64,000 bases of DNA from Ponticaulis profundi (lineage in GTDB: Bacteria; Pseudomonadota; Alphaproteobacteria; Caulobacterales; Hyphomonadaceae): positions 1-64,000 of the forward strand of contig NZ_JBHSSW010000001.1 of the NCBI RefSeq assembly GCF_042659465.1, in the 5' to 3' direction. The notes below the pieces were generated by a model. The model saw nothing but the letters and a program-made list of their open reading frames with translations, made no database searches and was not told the origin of the DNA. A program made the position numbers and the translations under genes. Positions within the stretch are counted from its first letter, which is position 1; the number at the start of each line of letters is the position of its first letter. Of the stretch, positions 1 through 8,959 are shown one piece after another.

Positions 1-579
1 CATGGCTCTGATCGGCAGGCTTCGCCCGTTGCCGGGTCGCGCTCGGTCACTGGGAACCGATAAGGGGGGTGGCCATGGGGCGGGGGATGGTGTGGGTGGA
101 TTTGACGAAAGAAAGACTGATTGGTCAGGCGTGTTGAACCGCTGCGCAATGGAGCGGGGTTCGGGAGACACATATAGAAGCGCACACAGAATGAGGCGGG
201 CGAGATGGCTTGCCTGCCGCTCAGCCCGTTCGAAAGTCTGAATGCTGGTTTCGAGACGCGCCAGAAGCGCGGTTGGTGTCGTGTGAGGCACGTCGAATGT
301 GAGCGCAGGCGGGGCCTGCGTTCCGACAGGTTCGCGCATGGCGTTTGAGGCCTCGATAAATCCGGCATGTTTCAGTTGTTCAGCGGCCAGCACGCGAATG
401 AAGGCATGAACCAGCCCTTCGGTGGAGATCACCATGCGGGCGATGTCGGCGGGCACGCGTCGTTCGCCTGAAGCCTCCATGCGAACCAGCAAGGCATAAA
501 GCCGCGCAAGCTGTAGCCCGACCAGCTGAGCAATACTCAGCGAGGCATATGGATTGGCAGGTGCGGGCTCATGTGACAT
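1..579 (-). CDS. Hypothetical protein, C-terminus cut by the window edge
   Basis: Open frame of 193 codons running off the left edge, starting at ATG 579 with residues MSHEPAPANPYASLSIAQLV. The middle is helical and leucine-rich (roughly residues 12-75 and 105-140); the last 40 visible residues are Pro/Ser/Arg-rich and probably disordered. I do not recognise a family. No membrane segment or signal peptide is evident. It is transcribed away from the small membrane gene at 680-1156 on the same strand, with about 100 bp between them. The frame is supported by its length without stops and normal high-GC codon use, but the product is unknown. Confidence 0.6.
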   Translation of the reverse strand, partial: MSHEPAPANPYASLSIAQLVGLQLARLYALLVRMEASGERRVPADIARMVISTEGLVHAFIRVLAAEQLKHAGFIEASNAMREPVGTQAPPALTFDVPHTTPTALLARLETSIQTFERAERQASHLARLILCALLYVSPEPRSIAQRFNTPDQSVFLSSNPPTPSPAPWPPPLSVPSDRARPGNGRSLPIRAM

Positions 580-679
580 GCGGCCAGCATAAGGCCGCGC
601 ATGATGGGGGAGGATAAGTTTTTTCGGGTTGCATTGCTTCGCGGAATACACCCCATTCGATGTAAAGCATCGGATTGCT

Positions 680-1156
680 TTAATCTGAGCTGACGGGCTC
701 TGGCGTTCTGCCTTTGAGATTCGAAATGGATAGGCACCCGGCCAGAGACATCAGGAAGAACAGGGTGTAGCTGATCAAGAATGTGGGCGACCAGTGGAAC
801 TCCGACCAGCCGCTTTGCAGACGATCTGACGACAGGCTCTGCCAGAGAAACACTGGCCAATAAAACTCCATCAGCGGTGGCCAGATGGCGAACAGAAAGG
901 GCACGGTGGCGATCAATATCGTCAGCGGCAAAGAGGCGATGCATCGGATTCTCAGGCTTTGCTTCCTGATCAGAAACAAAAAGCCGAACCAGATGATCCA
1001 GGCCACTACGGCCGCAACAAATCCAAAGAAAAACAGAAGCACACAAAAATATAAAAGGAACGCCGTCACGGCCGCGGCGAACAGAGTGATGCGGGCCGAA
1101 AAGGTCAATCTTCGTCCGCCCGCATGTTCCAGATCGGTGAGAAGAACACCATCCAC
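680..1156 (-). CDS. Small hydrophobic membrane protein, unknown function
   Basis: 158-residue frame with about four hydrophobic segments: two near residues 20-65, one near 75-95 and one near 125-145. No family recognised. The ATG at 1156 lies inside the 3' end of the MFS gene (overlap about 50 bp). An alternative TTG at 1108 overlaps the MFS stop codon and would give a 142-residue protein starting just before the first membrane segment. Either way translation is probably coupled to the transporter. It could be an accessory subunit of that transporter, but only the position suggests this. Confidence 0.55.
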   Translation of the reverse strand: MDGVLLTDLEHAGGRRLTFSARITLFAAAVTAFLLYFCVLLFFFGFVAAVVAWIIWFGFLFLIRKQSLRIRCIASLPLTILIATVPFLFAIWPPLMEFYWPVFLWQSLSSDRLQSGWSEFHWSPTFLISYTLFFLMSLAGCLSISNLKGRTPEPVSSD

Positions 1157-2517
1157 AGCACAATGGCTCCAAGGCCGACAGCCGGGACAAAGGCAATGTC
1201 ATAAGGGCCAAACGTGTCGACCGCGACCCCCATGATGAACGCGCCGATGGGCGCGCCTGCCATAAAGCCGAGCTGATAGATGGAGAGCACGCGCGCCAGC
1301 TGGTGCGCGGGCGCTGCGGCCTGAACAATGGTTCGGCTCATGGCGATGGAGACACCGGCGGCCAGCCCCCAGACAAACACAACGCCAAGGAAGATCTCAT
1401 GGTAATTGGCGATGCCTTCCCACAGCATGACCAGTATCACCATGGCGCCGATGAACTGAGCCGATAGCAGGAGCCGACCGGGGCGCTTCAGATTCCCCAT
1501 CATGGAGAGGATGACCGAGGAGACGAACGCGCCGAACCAGAAGGTCATATACATGTCGCGAATGCCATCCGGGCCGAATCCGAAAACCTTCTTATTGATA
1601 ATGGGCAGAACGACCAGAAACGAGCCGATGACGAAAATGCCGACACCGAACATGGACAGGGTCATGACGAGCAGGCGTTCATTCGATTTGACGGCCTGAA
1701 AGCCTTCGGCGATGTCGCCGAGTGCGGCGCCAAAGCCGGACCGTCCGGTCTTGACCTGTTTGCCACGGGCGAGAAGCAGCGCCGCGATCGCGCCAAACCC
1801 GACCACGCAGGCCTGGAAAACCAGCAATTCTTCAGATGCGATCGGTCCGATTTCAAAGCCGCCGAGAAAGCCCGGCATGGTCGTTGCCTTGTCAGCATAG
1901 CCGCCAAGTACAATGCCGATAATCTGAGCGGCGAACTGCGCGAGTGTCGCAAAGGCAACCCCGCGCTGCAGCGTGACATTCGAACCAGCTTTTGTGCGCC
2001 GATAGACGACTTCATTCAGAATGGAATCGCGCGCGGGCATCATGAATGCGCCAACCGTTCCCATGGCGACGCCGTAAGCGACCATCAGCGGATAGGCCAG
2101 CATCTCCTGATCCACAGCAAAGGCCAGCATCAGGGCGGGCAGGGCGGCCAGAAAGTGCAGCATCATGATCATGCGTTTGCCGTCTGCGCGCTCGGCCACA
2201 ACGCCGCCAATCAGCAGAAACACAACAGATGGCAAGGCGAGCGCCATATTGGCAACGCCGAGCAGCGTGCCATTCAGCCCAAGCTTGTTGGTGATGAGAT
2301 AGGGGAACAGCACCATTTGCAGGCCGAAGGCCATGAACCAGCTCGATTGGACCACGAGATAGGCAGGTAATTCGCGGAAAACATTTTTGACAACGCGTCG
2401 CCCGAATGCGGACCCGGCGGCGAAAGCTGTATCCAATCCTGAGACCGGGGAGCGTGAGCCTTCCATGATTTTATCGTCGAGCCGATCAAAATCATCTTCC
2501 ATGACGCGGTACCCCAA
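1105..2517 (-). CDS. MFS transporter (DHA3/MFS_3-like)
   Basis: 470 residues: a cytoplasmic N-terminus of about 50 residues followed by roughly 12 membrane segments. A motif A-like loop, GGVVAERADGKR (about 104-115), lies between the second and third helices, and a long loop joins the two six-helix halves. The overall pattern matches the EntS/MFS_3 branch of the major facilitator superfamily, which are mostly proton-coupled exporters. The substrate cannot be read from the sequence. It is the first gene of a two-gene unit with the overlapping small membrane gene. A second in-frame Met at codon 6 is an alternative start. Confidence 0.85.
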   Translation of the reverse strand: MGYRVMEDDFDRLDDKIMEGSRSPVSGLDTAFAAGSAFGRRVVKNVFRELPAYLVVQSSWFMAFGLQMVLFPYLITNKLGLNGTLLGVANMALALPSVVFLLIGGVVAERADGKRMIMMLHFLAALPALMLAFAVDQEMLAYPLMVAYGVAMGTVGAFMMPARDSILNEVVYRRTKAGSNVTLQRGVAFATLAQFAAQIIGIVLGGYADKATTMPGFLGGFEIGPIASEELLVFQACVVGFGAIAALLLARGKQVKTGRSGFGAALGDIAEGFQAVKSNERLLVMTLSMFGVGIFVIGSFLVVLPIINKKVFGFGPDGIRDMYMTFWFGAFVSSVILSMMGNLKRPGRLLLSAQFIGAMVILVMLWEGIANYHEIFLGVVFVWGLAAGVSIAMSRTIVQAAAPAHQLARVLSIYQLGFMAGAPIGAFIMGVAVDTFGPYDIAFVPAVGLGAIVLWMVFFSPIWNMRADED

Positions 2518-2654
2518 ATACGCTTGCGATTGAATTTCTGATCAGACGCTTGTCTTTGCGCCCTGAAATTGTCAGCACAGATGACATGCTGCAAGTGTGT
2601 CCTGACGAGACACTCCGAAAATTATGTTAATCTTGTTTCAGGAGCAGAGCGCAA

Positions 2655-3116
2655 ATGACCCTCGTGCGGGAGCTGTTAAGCTGGATACTGTCGCTGTTTC
2701 TGATCGCGGTGTTCATCAGTTGGGCCGTGCATCCTCAGAGTGCGCCGGTGGACGGTCAGACGCTTTTGTTCGACCTGCCAGGTGAGAATGTCTTTTTCAC
2801 ATTGCTGGCGCGAAACGCTGGCATTGCCTTATTCGAGCCGACAGGACGCCTGATCGCCGGGGGCATACTGTGTCTGGTGTCTCTACTCCTGCTCATTCCG
2901 CATTTTCGGCGGGTGATGAGTCTATTCGTCCTGATCATCACGCTCGCACTGGCTGGCTTGCAGGTCAGCCCTCTGGTGCCGATGGAATTGCCACTGACGG
3001 TGGGTGCAAGTGAGAGTGATGGCGGGGCACGTTTCTATCTTCTGCTCGCCTGCGCTGTGTCGGCATTTCTGCTGTTTCTGGTGCACAAACGCGGCAAGCC
3101 GGTTGAATTCTACTGA
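2655..3116 (+). CDS. Four-helix small membrane protein
   Basis: 153 residues with hydrophobic segments at about 5-25, 66-82, 88-105 and 132-148, and a more polar stretch of about 40 residues after the first helix, presumably periplasmic. It ends with a short basic tail. It is divergent from the MFS gene, with 137 bp between the starts that must carry both promoters. A GGAG lies close upstream of ATG 2655. No family recognised. Confidence 0.6.
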   Translation: MTLVRELLSWILSLFLIAVFISWAVHPQSAPVDGQTLLFDLPGENVFFTLLARNAGIALFEPTGRLIAGGILCLVSLLLLIPHFRRVMSLFVLIITLALAGLQVSPLVPMELPLTVGASESDGGARFYLLLACAVSAFLLFLVHKRGKPVEFY

Positions 3117-3226
3117 CCGGCAAGTTTTTAGTTCAGCTAAGTTTGAAGCGTGCGCAATCTCACGTCCGCGAGTCAGTAAGCTTTAACCTCTTGTTTGGTA
3201 GTCTGCCTCGCGTGAGGTGAGACTAT

Positions 3227-4432
3227 ATGGCCAGTGAACCAGCTCTTGATCTGACGGACCAGGTTCCGAACAACCCTCCGCGTCGCGCGCGGATGACGTT
3301 GTTGCGGCGTCTGATTGACGTCGTGGCGCTGCCATCTTCCCGTATTCCGCCGCAGGACCGCTCCATGGCGGGGGATGTGCTCCTCGAAATGCTCTTTGAT
3401 GCGGATGATCGCGAGCGGGCGTTCTGTGCACGCCGCCTGATCCCGACGCATGAAGCACCGCGTCGCATTCTGCGGTATCTGGGCCTGTGCCGGATCGAGA
3501 TCAGCAAGGATCTGCTTGAGCAGAACGAATCCTTTGATGACTCTGACCTGACGTATATTCTGCGCAAGGGAACGCCGCTGCACGCCGAAGCGATTTCCAA
3601 GCGCAAGACGCTGGCGCCTGCGGTCTGTGATGCGCTGATCGAAGTCGGGCATCCGACGGCTGTGGTGAACATGCTGACCAGCCGGCGATCCTTTATTTCC
3701 GAGACGGGCATGGATGATCTGCTGGAAGCGTCCCGCGATCATCTGGAATACTGCCCGCTTCTTGTGCAGCGCTCTGAAATGAAGCCGCACCATGCCATGA
3801 CCATGTTCTGGTGGAGCGAAAGCGAAGAGCGCGAACAAATTCTGATGCGCTATTCGGCTGATCGCTCTGAACTGATCGAGATTTGCGGCGATGTGTTTGC
3901 GATGGCGGCTGCCGAAAACTGGGCAGATCCGGTCGCGCGCAAGACCCTGCAGCTGATTGAGCGTCGCCAGCGTAACCGCGCAGCCATTGAGCGTAGCCGG
4001 TATGAAAGCCTTGAGGATGCGATCGAGCATGCCGAGAAGTCCGGCATGGACCGCGAACTGGCTCAGGAGATCGGCTATCTCGGCGGCATCAAGCCGATCA
4101 CCGCTGCGAAAATCCTCACAGACCCAGGCGGCGAAGCACTGGCTGTTTTCTGCAAGGCGACCGGTCTGAAGCGTCATTATCTGTCTCGGCTCTGGGCTGC
4201 ATTGCGCCGCCCGACCGAAATCGGACCCGGCAATCTGCATCCCCATTATGAACGCATTCGCGATGTCTATGAGATGCTGAGCGTGGCCAAAGCGCAGAGC
4301 ACGCTGCGATATTGGAACTGGTCGTTGAGTTCCAGCTTCCGGAATCGCAACGCTGAGGATCATATTGAGGATGAGACCGACCGTGAGTTTTCATCGTCGC
4401 ATCGCACAGCAAGACTGGTGTTTGGCGATTAA
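3227..4432 (+). CDS. DUF2336 domain protein
   Basis: 401 residues, soluble and almost entirely helical, matching the alphaproteobacterial DUF2336 family. Members have a HEAT-like array of short helices; here repeated units with paired Asp/Glu and Arg residues run from about 45 to 240. The C-terminal third contains a pattern (around 285-320, ITAAKILTDPGG then a K-H-Y-L-S-R stretch) that I associate with this family. Its molecular role is not established. It is monocistronic as far as can be seen, with 110 bp upstream and its own spacer before the Mrp operon. A long antisense frame over this gene is a codon-bias shadow. Confidence 0.8.
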   Translation: MASEPALDLTDQVPNNPPRRARMTLLRRLIDVVALPSSRIPPQDRSMAGDVLLEMLFDADDRERAFCARRLIPTHEAPRRILRYLGLCRIEISKDLLEQNESFDDSDLTYILRKGTPLHAEAISKRKTLAPAVCDALIEVGHPTAVVNMLTSRRSFISETGMDDLLEASRDHLEYCPLLVQRSEMKPHHAMTMFWWSESEEREQILMRYSADRSELIEICGDVFAMAAAENWADPVARKTLQLIERRQRNRAAIERSRYESLEDAIEHAEKSGMDRELAQEIGYLGGIKPITAAKILTDPGGEALAVFCKATGLKRHYLSRLWAALRRPTEIGPGNLHPHYERIRDVYEMLSVAKAQSTLRYWNWSLSSSFRNRNAEDHIEDETDREFSSSHRTARLVFGD

Positions 4433-4458
4433 TTTTTCACCCTCCCGGAAAATTTGAA

Positions 4459-4493
4459 GAAATCGCGTTAAGCCGCTGGTCAATCGCGATTTC
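4459..4493. promoter_or_regulatory. 9-bp inverted repeat in front of the Mrp operon
   Basis: GAAATCGCG (4459-4467) and CGCGATTTC (4485-4493) are perfect reverse complements separated by 17 bp, in the 116-bp gap between the DUF2336 gene and the GTG start of mrpE. It could be an operator for the antiporter operon or a hairpin ending the upstream transcript. There is no T-run after it, which favours a regulatory role. Confidence 0.4.
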
Positions 4494-4548
4494 ACAGATT
4501 AGGTCTATGCCCTCAATTGATGACTAGGGCGAAGAGGGCGCTGATCAC

Positions 4549-5049
4549 GTGGGTTACGTCGTCGGCTTAACAACCGCATTAATTCTTTTATGGCTCGGCC
4601 TTTCCGGCATTATGGAGCCATTAATTCTCATTCTGGGAGCGATCTCGATCTTCCTGTCCGTAGGACTGGCAGCGCGTCTTGGTATTGTTGACCGAGAGAC
4701 CTCTCCCTATCACCGCATTCTGGCATTTCTGGCTTACACGCCATATCTGATCTCCGAGATCCTGAAGGCAAACCTCACGGTGCTGAAAGCCATTCTGAAG
4801 CCGGAGCTGGACATTCAGCCGACGCTGGTGAAGGTACCATCCACCTGCAAGACGGATCTTGGGAAAGTCATTTTTGCCAACTCCATCACGCTGACGCCGG
4901 GAACGGTGACGCTGCGGGTCGATGACGACTCCATGCTGGTGCACGGGCTTTACGAGGCAGATGCCACGCCGGAAGCTTTTGAAGAAATGGGGCGTAAAGC
5001 CAGCAAGGCCGGCGACGGCGGTGCGGCGGGCTCCGGAGCGAAATCATGA
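4549..5049 (+). CDS. mrpE: Na+/H+ antiporter subunit E (MrpE/MnhE)
   Basis: 166 residues starting at GTG 4549. Two to three N-terminal membrane helices (5-60) are followed by the conserved soluble part with an NSITLTPGTV motif (about 112-121), the hallmark of MnhE proteins. The C-terminus is a Gly/Ala-rich tail. It is the first gene of the Mrp operon and overlaps mrpF by ATGA. In Mrp complexes E is a small membrane subunit needed for assembly and transport. E first, followed by F and G, departs from the usual A-B-C-D-E-F-G order. Confidence 0.93.
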   Translation: MGYVVGLTTALILLWLGLSGIMEPLILILGAISIFLSVGLAARLGIVDRETSPYHRILAFLAYTPYLISEILKANLTVLKAILKPELDIQPTLVKVPSTCKTDLGKVIFANSITLTPGTVTLRVDDDSMLVHGLYEADATPEAFEEMGRKASKAGDGGAAGSGAKS

Positions 5050-5354
5050 TCCTTTTAGCTGTCTCTGCAATTGCGCTGTTCGTCGCAATTGCATTGCTTT
5101 TGATCCGCCTTTTCGTCGGGCCGTCTCTTTATGACCGCGTCCTGGCGCTGAACTCTGTTGGCACGAAGATCCTGATCCTGCTGGCGCTTGTCGGTTTTCT
5201 GATGGGGCGCCCGGACTTTCTGGACATCGCGCTGCTCTATGCGCTGATCAACTTCGTCTCCACCATCGCGATCCTGAAATTCTTCCGGTACCGCTCCTTC
5301 CAGGTGCCGCTCATCCGCGTGCCGGACAGCAAGAAGGAGCGCAGCAATGGGTGA
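5046..5354 (+). CDS. mrpF: Na+/H+ antiporter subunit F (MrpF)
   Basis: 102 residues with three membrane helices and the family motif G-P-S-L-Y-D-R-V-L-A-L-N (about 25-36), followed by a short basic tail. Its length and topology match MnhF/PhaF. The start overlaps the mrpE stop and its end overlaps mrpG by 8 bp, so these three are translationally coupled. F is a membrane subunit of the multi-protein Mrp sodium/proton antiporter. Confidence 0.93.
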   Translation: MILLAVSAIALFVAIALLLIRLFVGPSLYDRVLALNSVGTKILILLALVGFLMGRPDFLDIALLYALINFVSTIAILKFFRYRSFQVPLIRVPDSKKERSNG

Positions 5355-5739
5355 ATTCATGCAAGATATCTGGCAGATGATCGCTGATCCGACCTGGCGG
5401 ACCTGGGTTGGCGGCGCGCTTTGCCTGATCGCAAGCGTTTCGACGGTGATTGCTGCTGTCGGTGTGCTGCGTTTCCCTGACTTCTACACACGCATGCATG
5501 CGGCGAGTGTGACCGATACGCTCGGCGCGCTGGTTCTCATTCTTGGTATGGCGTTTCTTGCGCCAAACGGCCTGATCGTTCTGAAGCTGGTTCTGATCGG
5601 CCTGTTCCTGGTGCTGACCAGCCCGACCAGCTCGCATGCGATTGCGAACGCGGCTTACACAGCCGGTCTTCAGCCGAAACTTGGCCGCTATTCCGAAATG
5701 GAAACTGTGCCTGAGACAACCGATGAGGAGACGAAATGA
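5347..5739 (+). CDS. mrpG: Na+/H+ antiporter subunit G (MrpG)
   Basis: 130 residues, three membrane helices, with the MnhG/PhaG signature L-R-F-P-D-F-Y-T-R-M-H-A-A (about 41-53) after the first helix. The C-terminal 30 residues are polar and acidic. It overlaps mrpF upstream and the next gene by ATGA. It forms the small-subunit module (E-F-G) of the antiporter. Confidence 0.93.
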   Translation: MGEFMQDIWQMIADPTWRTWVGGALCLIASVSTVIAAVGVLRFPDFYTRMHAASVTDTLGALVLILGMAFLAPNGLIVLKLVLIGLFLVLTSPTSSHAIANAAYTAGLQPKLGRYSEMETVPETTDEETK

Positions 5740-6344
5740 GTGAAGCTGCTGCGGCTGCGGCAATGCCGAGCCTTTCTGTTCTTCTGATTGATATCGCGCT
5801 GCTCGCCATGATGGCGATGACGGCGCTGGCCATTGCGCGCCTGCGCAGCCTGTTTGCGATCGTCATGTTATCGGGCGTTTATTCGCTGTTTTCAGCGACA
5901 TGGTTTGTCGTGGTCGATGCGGTCGACGTTGCCTTTACCGAGGCTGCAGTTGGTGCCGGCATCTCGACGGCGCTGATCCTGGGCGCGATGTTGCTGACGA
6001 CGCGCACGGCGAAGGCAGACAAGCCGACCAAACGGATCGCACCGGCGCTTGTGACCGTGGTGACGGGCGCACTTCTGATCTACGCGACCATCGACCTGCC
6101 AGGCTTCGGCTCAGCGGATTCGCCTGCGAACACCTATCTGGCGCAGGAATATCTGATCCGGAACGTGCACGACATTGGTATTCCGAACGTCGTGACATCG
6201 ATCCTCGCCAGCTATCGTGGCTTTGATACCTTCGGAGAGACCGGGGTGGTCTTCATCGCGGGTGTCGCTGTTGCCATGCTGATCGGTTTTGGCGAGCGTT
6301 CGCTCGCTGCCTCGCTGCGCAACAAGTATAAGGGAGACAAGTGA
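5736..6344 (+). CDS. MrpA C-terminal-like subunit (DUF4040)
   Basis: 202 residues with about six helices. The first half carries the DUF4040 pattern (R-L-R-S-L-F-A-I-V-M-L-S-G-V-Y, then D-V-A-F-T-E-A-A-V-G-A-G, about 30-75), which in bacterial Mrp is fused to the C-terminus of MrpA and corresponds to MbhD of membrane-bound hydrogenases. The second half resembles the MbhE-like extension, with Y-R-G-F-D-T-F-G-E-T around 165. The acidic residues in D-V-A-F-T-E are the conserved ones of the family. It is ATGA-coupled on both sides. Here it is a free-standing subunit, so MrpA is split. Confidence 0.88.
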   Translation: MSEAAAAAAMPSLSVLLIDIALLAMMAMTALAIARLRSLFAIVMLSGVYSLFSATWFVVVDAVDVAFTEAAVGAGISTALILGAMLLTTRTAKADKPTKRIAPALVTVVTGALLIYATIDLPGFGSADSPANTYLAQEYLIRNVHDIGIPNVVTSILASYRGFDTFGETGVVFIAGVAVAMLIGFGERSLAASLRNKYKGDK

Positions 6345-6799
6345 TGAACCACACAGATCACCACGTCATCCTGCGGGTCACGGCGAAGTTCCTGATCCCG
6401 ATCATCACGCTTTACGCTTTCTATGTGCACTTTCACGGTGACTATAGCCCGGGCGGCGGCTTTCAGGCCGGTGTCATCTTTGCGGTGGGTATCATTCTGT
6501 ATGCGCTGATCTTTGGTGTCGTCTCGGCCCTGCAGCTCGTTCCGGCGACCTTTGCGCGTTATCTCGCGCTCTCCGGCTTCATCATTTACGGGATGGTCGG
6601 TGTGGTTTCCATGCTGAATGGCGGCAATTTTCTCGATTATGACTTTCTGTATCCGGAAGGTCCGGACGGTCACCATGGACAGCATTACGGCATTATCGGC
6701 GTCGAGCTCGGCGTTCTGTTCGCGGTTGCAGGCAGCATGCTGACCATCTTCTACGCGTTCGCCGGTCGTGCGCCTGAAATTGATGATGAGGACTGGTAG
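6341..6799 (+). CDS. mrpB: Na+/H+ antiporter subunit B (MrpB/MnhB)
   Basis: 152 residues, four membrane helices, with the MnhB motif F-H-G-D-Y-S-P-G-G-G-F-Q-A-G (about 30-43). It is a complete domain and overlaps the DUF4040 gene by ATGA. In Mrp and Mbh complexes this subunit (MbhF equivalent) packs between the MrpA C-terminal region and MrpC and helps line the proposed ion path. mrpC follows after 3 bp. Confidence 0.93.
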   Translation: MMNHTDHHVILRVTAKFLIPIITLYAFYVHFHGDYSPGGGFQAGVIFAVGIILYALIFGVVSALQLVPATFARYLALSGFIIYGMVGVVSMLNGGNFLDYDFLYPEGPDGHHGQHYGIIGVELGVLFAVAGSMLTIFYAFAGRAPEIDDEDW

Positions 6800-6802
6800 A
6801 GT

Positions 6803-7432
6803 ATGACCGAATTCATCTTTGAACGGTATAATTACTGGGTCATCATCATTTTGATGATGATTGGTCTTTATGTGACCTTCCAGGCCGGGAACATGATCAA
6901 GCGCCTTGTCGGCCTGTCTGTGTTCCAGACGTCTGTTTTCCTGTTTTATATCACGCTCGGTAAAATCCATGGCGGTTCTGCGCCGATCCTGTTTGGCGGC
7001 GATCTGCCGATTGGACATGGCGAAGGTCACGGCGATGATCATGGAGCCGATCATGCGCCGGCTGGCGGCGACGCACATGGCGCCGACGCTGCAGGTTCAC
7101 ACGGACCGGATGCGGCTGCCGGACATGGCGCAGATGCCGGTGCGGCACACGGCACTGACGCCGTTGATGCGCTTGGGCGCCCGTATGTTGAGGGTATGCT
7201 GGACCCGAATGGCGTTGATTTCAGCTATGGCAACAGCCTGGCTGAGCTCTATTCCAACCCATTGCCACACGTTCTCATCCTGACCGCCATTGTTGTGGGC
7301 GTTGCCACGCTTGCGGTCGGTCTGGCGATCGTTGTTCGAATTCGTGAATCGTATGGAACCATTGAAATGGACGAAATACGCGAGGCCGATATCCAAATGG
7401 CCAAAGACGAAGCCTCTGCGGAGACTGCCTGA
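6803..7432 (+). CDS. mrpC: MrpC (NuoK-like) with a His-rich insertion
   Basis: 209 residues, against about 110-125 for usual MrpC. Helices at about 11-28, 36-53 and 155-178 form the three-helix NuoK fold. Between helices two and three, residues 71-120 (7013-7162) are a Gly/Ala/Asp/His low-complexity insert with eight His in H-G or D-H pairs, which looks metal-binding. Loops at this place in the fold should face the periplasm, but that is inferred. The C-terminus is an acidic/polar tail of 25 residues. It lies 3 bp after mrpB and 3 bp before the first large antiporter-like subunit. Confidence 0.9.
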   Translation: MTEFIFERYNYWVIIILMMIGLYVTFQAGNMIKRLVGLSVFQTSVFLFYITLGKIHGGSAPILFGGDLPIGHGEGHGDDHGADHAPAGGDAHGADAAGSHGPDAAAGHGADAGAAHGTDAVDALGRPYVEGMLDPNGVDFSYGNSLAELYSNPLPHVLILTAIVVGVATLAVGLAIVVRIRESYGTIEMDEIREADIQMAKDEASAETA

Positions 7433-7435
7433 CCC

Positions 7436-8959
7436 ATGCCGTTTGATATTCTTTCTCTGCTTCCGGAAGGTGTGATCCGGCACTTGCCTGTGCTGGTCGT
7501 TCTGGTGCCTTTGCTGAGCGCGCCATTCTGCGCCGCCATTCCAAACTGGCGCATCACCTGGGGCATCACGCTCGTTGCGATTTTCTTCTCCGGCGTGGCG
7601 GCCTTTGGCCTGCTTCAGGAGGCGTATGCCGGTGAGCCGATTGTCTATGCACTTGGTGGCTGGGCGCCGCCGCTCGGTATTTCCTTCGTTGTCGACAAGC
7701 TGAACGCACCTTTCCTCATTCTGGTGCCGATCATCGGTTTCCTTGCAACGCTGTTTGCCCTGCCAACCATCATGAAAGACATTGTCGAAGAGAAGCGTTC
7801 GCTCTTCTTCACGGCCTATCTTATGTGTCTTGGCGGTCTGATCGGTGTGGCGGTCACGGGTGACGCGTTCAACCTGTTCGTCTTCCTCGAGATTTCGTCG
7901 ATTTCGACCTATGTTCTTGTGGCGCTTGGCGCGACGCGGGATCGCCGCGCGCTTCCGGCGGCGTTCAACTATCTGATCATGGGCTCGATTGGCGCGACCT
8001 TCTATGTGATCGGCATCGGCTTCCTCTATGCGGCAACCGGTTCGCTCAACATGGCAGACATCGCTGCGCGCCTTCCTGAGGTGATGGACAGCAAAACCGT
8101 TCATGCCGGATTTGCATTCATTGTGGCTGGTCTGGCGCTGAAAGCGGCGATCTTCCCGCTGCACCAATGGCTGCCGAACGCTTATGCTTACGCACCAAAC
8201 TTCGTGACGGTGTTCCTGTCGGCGACGGCGACCAAGGTGGCTTTCTACGCGCTGGCGCGACTGATGTTCTCGGTCTTCTCTCCGGAACTCGACTTCCAGA
8301 TGGTGATCTTCCATTGGGTGCTTGCACCGTTGGGCGCGATTGCTGCGATTGTCTGTTCCTTCCAGGCTGTCTTCCAGACCGATTTGCGGCGCATGCTGGC
8401 TTATTCTTCGGTGGCACAGGTCGGCTATATGCTGCTCGGTCTGTCGCTGGCGAGCTATGCCGGTCTTTCCGCAGGTCTGTTCCACCTCTTCAACCATGCC
8501 ATGATGAAGGGTGCTCTGTTCATGGCTGTTGGTGGTGTCGCGCTGAGCCTTGGCTCCACGCAGATGAAAGATCTGGCGGGTGTTGCCCGCAAGGCGCCAT
8601 GGACAATGACGGCGATGGGCATTGCCGCGCTCAGCCTGGTCGGTGTGCCATTGACGGCAGGCTTCCTGTCCAAAGTGGCTCTGTTCAAGGCAGCGCTTGA
8701 GCTGAACATGTCGTGGGTCGTTGTGGTTCTGGCCATGAGCTCTGTTCTGGCCGTTCTGTATGTCGGTCGTATTCTGGAGGCTGGCTTCTTCAAGACGCCG
8801 GGCCCTGCGCAGGCGAAAGTCACTGAAGCGCCGCTTATGGTGCTCATTCCGCTCTGGGTTCTTGCCCTTGCCAACATTTACTTCGGCCTCGATGCCTCAT
8901 TCATCACGGGACTTACTGATGGCGCTGCCAGTGTTGCATTCTCAGGAGTTCAGCCATGA
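7436..8959 (+). CDS. mrpD: Mrp antiporter-like subunit, first of three (MrpD type)
   Basis: 507 residues, about 14 membrane helices, Proton_antipo_M family (NuoL/M/N, MrpA/D). Key residues are present: Glu152 in the TM5-type stretch L-F-V-F-L-E-I-S-S, Lys236 in G-L-A-L-K-A-A-I-F-P-L-H, and Lys267 in the following helix. They are the acidic and basic residues that pass protons in complex I antiporter subunits. The position directly after mrpC fits MrpD (MbhH in hydrogenases). It overlaps the next gene by ATGA. Confidence 0.92.
   Translation: MPFDILSLLPEGVIRHLPVLVVLVPLLSAPFCAAIPNWRITWGITLVAIFFSGVAAFGLLQEAYAGEPIVYALGGWAPPLGISFVVDKLNAPFLILVPIIGFLATLFALPTIMKDIVEEKRSLFFTAYLMCLGGLIGVAVTGDAFNLFVFLEISSISTYVLVALGATRDRRALPAAFNYLIMGSIGATFYVIGIGFLYAATGSLNMADIAARLPEVMDSKTVHAGFAFIVAGLALKAAIFPLHQWLPNAYAYAPNFVTVFLSATATKVAFYALARLMFSVFSPELDFQMVIFHWVLAPLGAIAAIVCSFQAVFQTDLRRMLAYSSVAQVGYMLLGLSLASYAGLSAGLFHLFNHAMMKGALFMAVGGVALSLGSTQMKDLAGVARKAPWTMTAMGIAALSLVGVPLTAGFLSKVALFKAALELNMSWVVVVLAMSSVLAVLYVGRILEAGFFKTPGPAQAKVTEAPLMVLIPLWVLALANIYFGLDASFITGLTDGAASVAFSGVQP

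Noticed and set aside
537..1328. 263-codon minus-strand frame
   Set aside because: Overlaps the MFS end and the small membrane gene in another frame; residue composition is unnatural.
3173..4363. 396-codon antisense frame over the DUF2336 gene
   Set aside because: His/Arg/Gln-rich composition typical of the reverse frame of a high-GC gene; no ribosome site and no motif.
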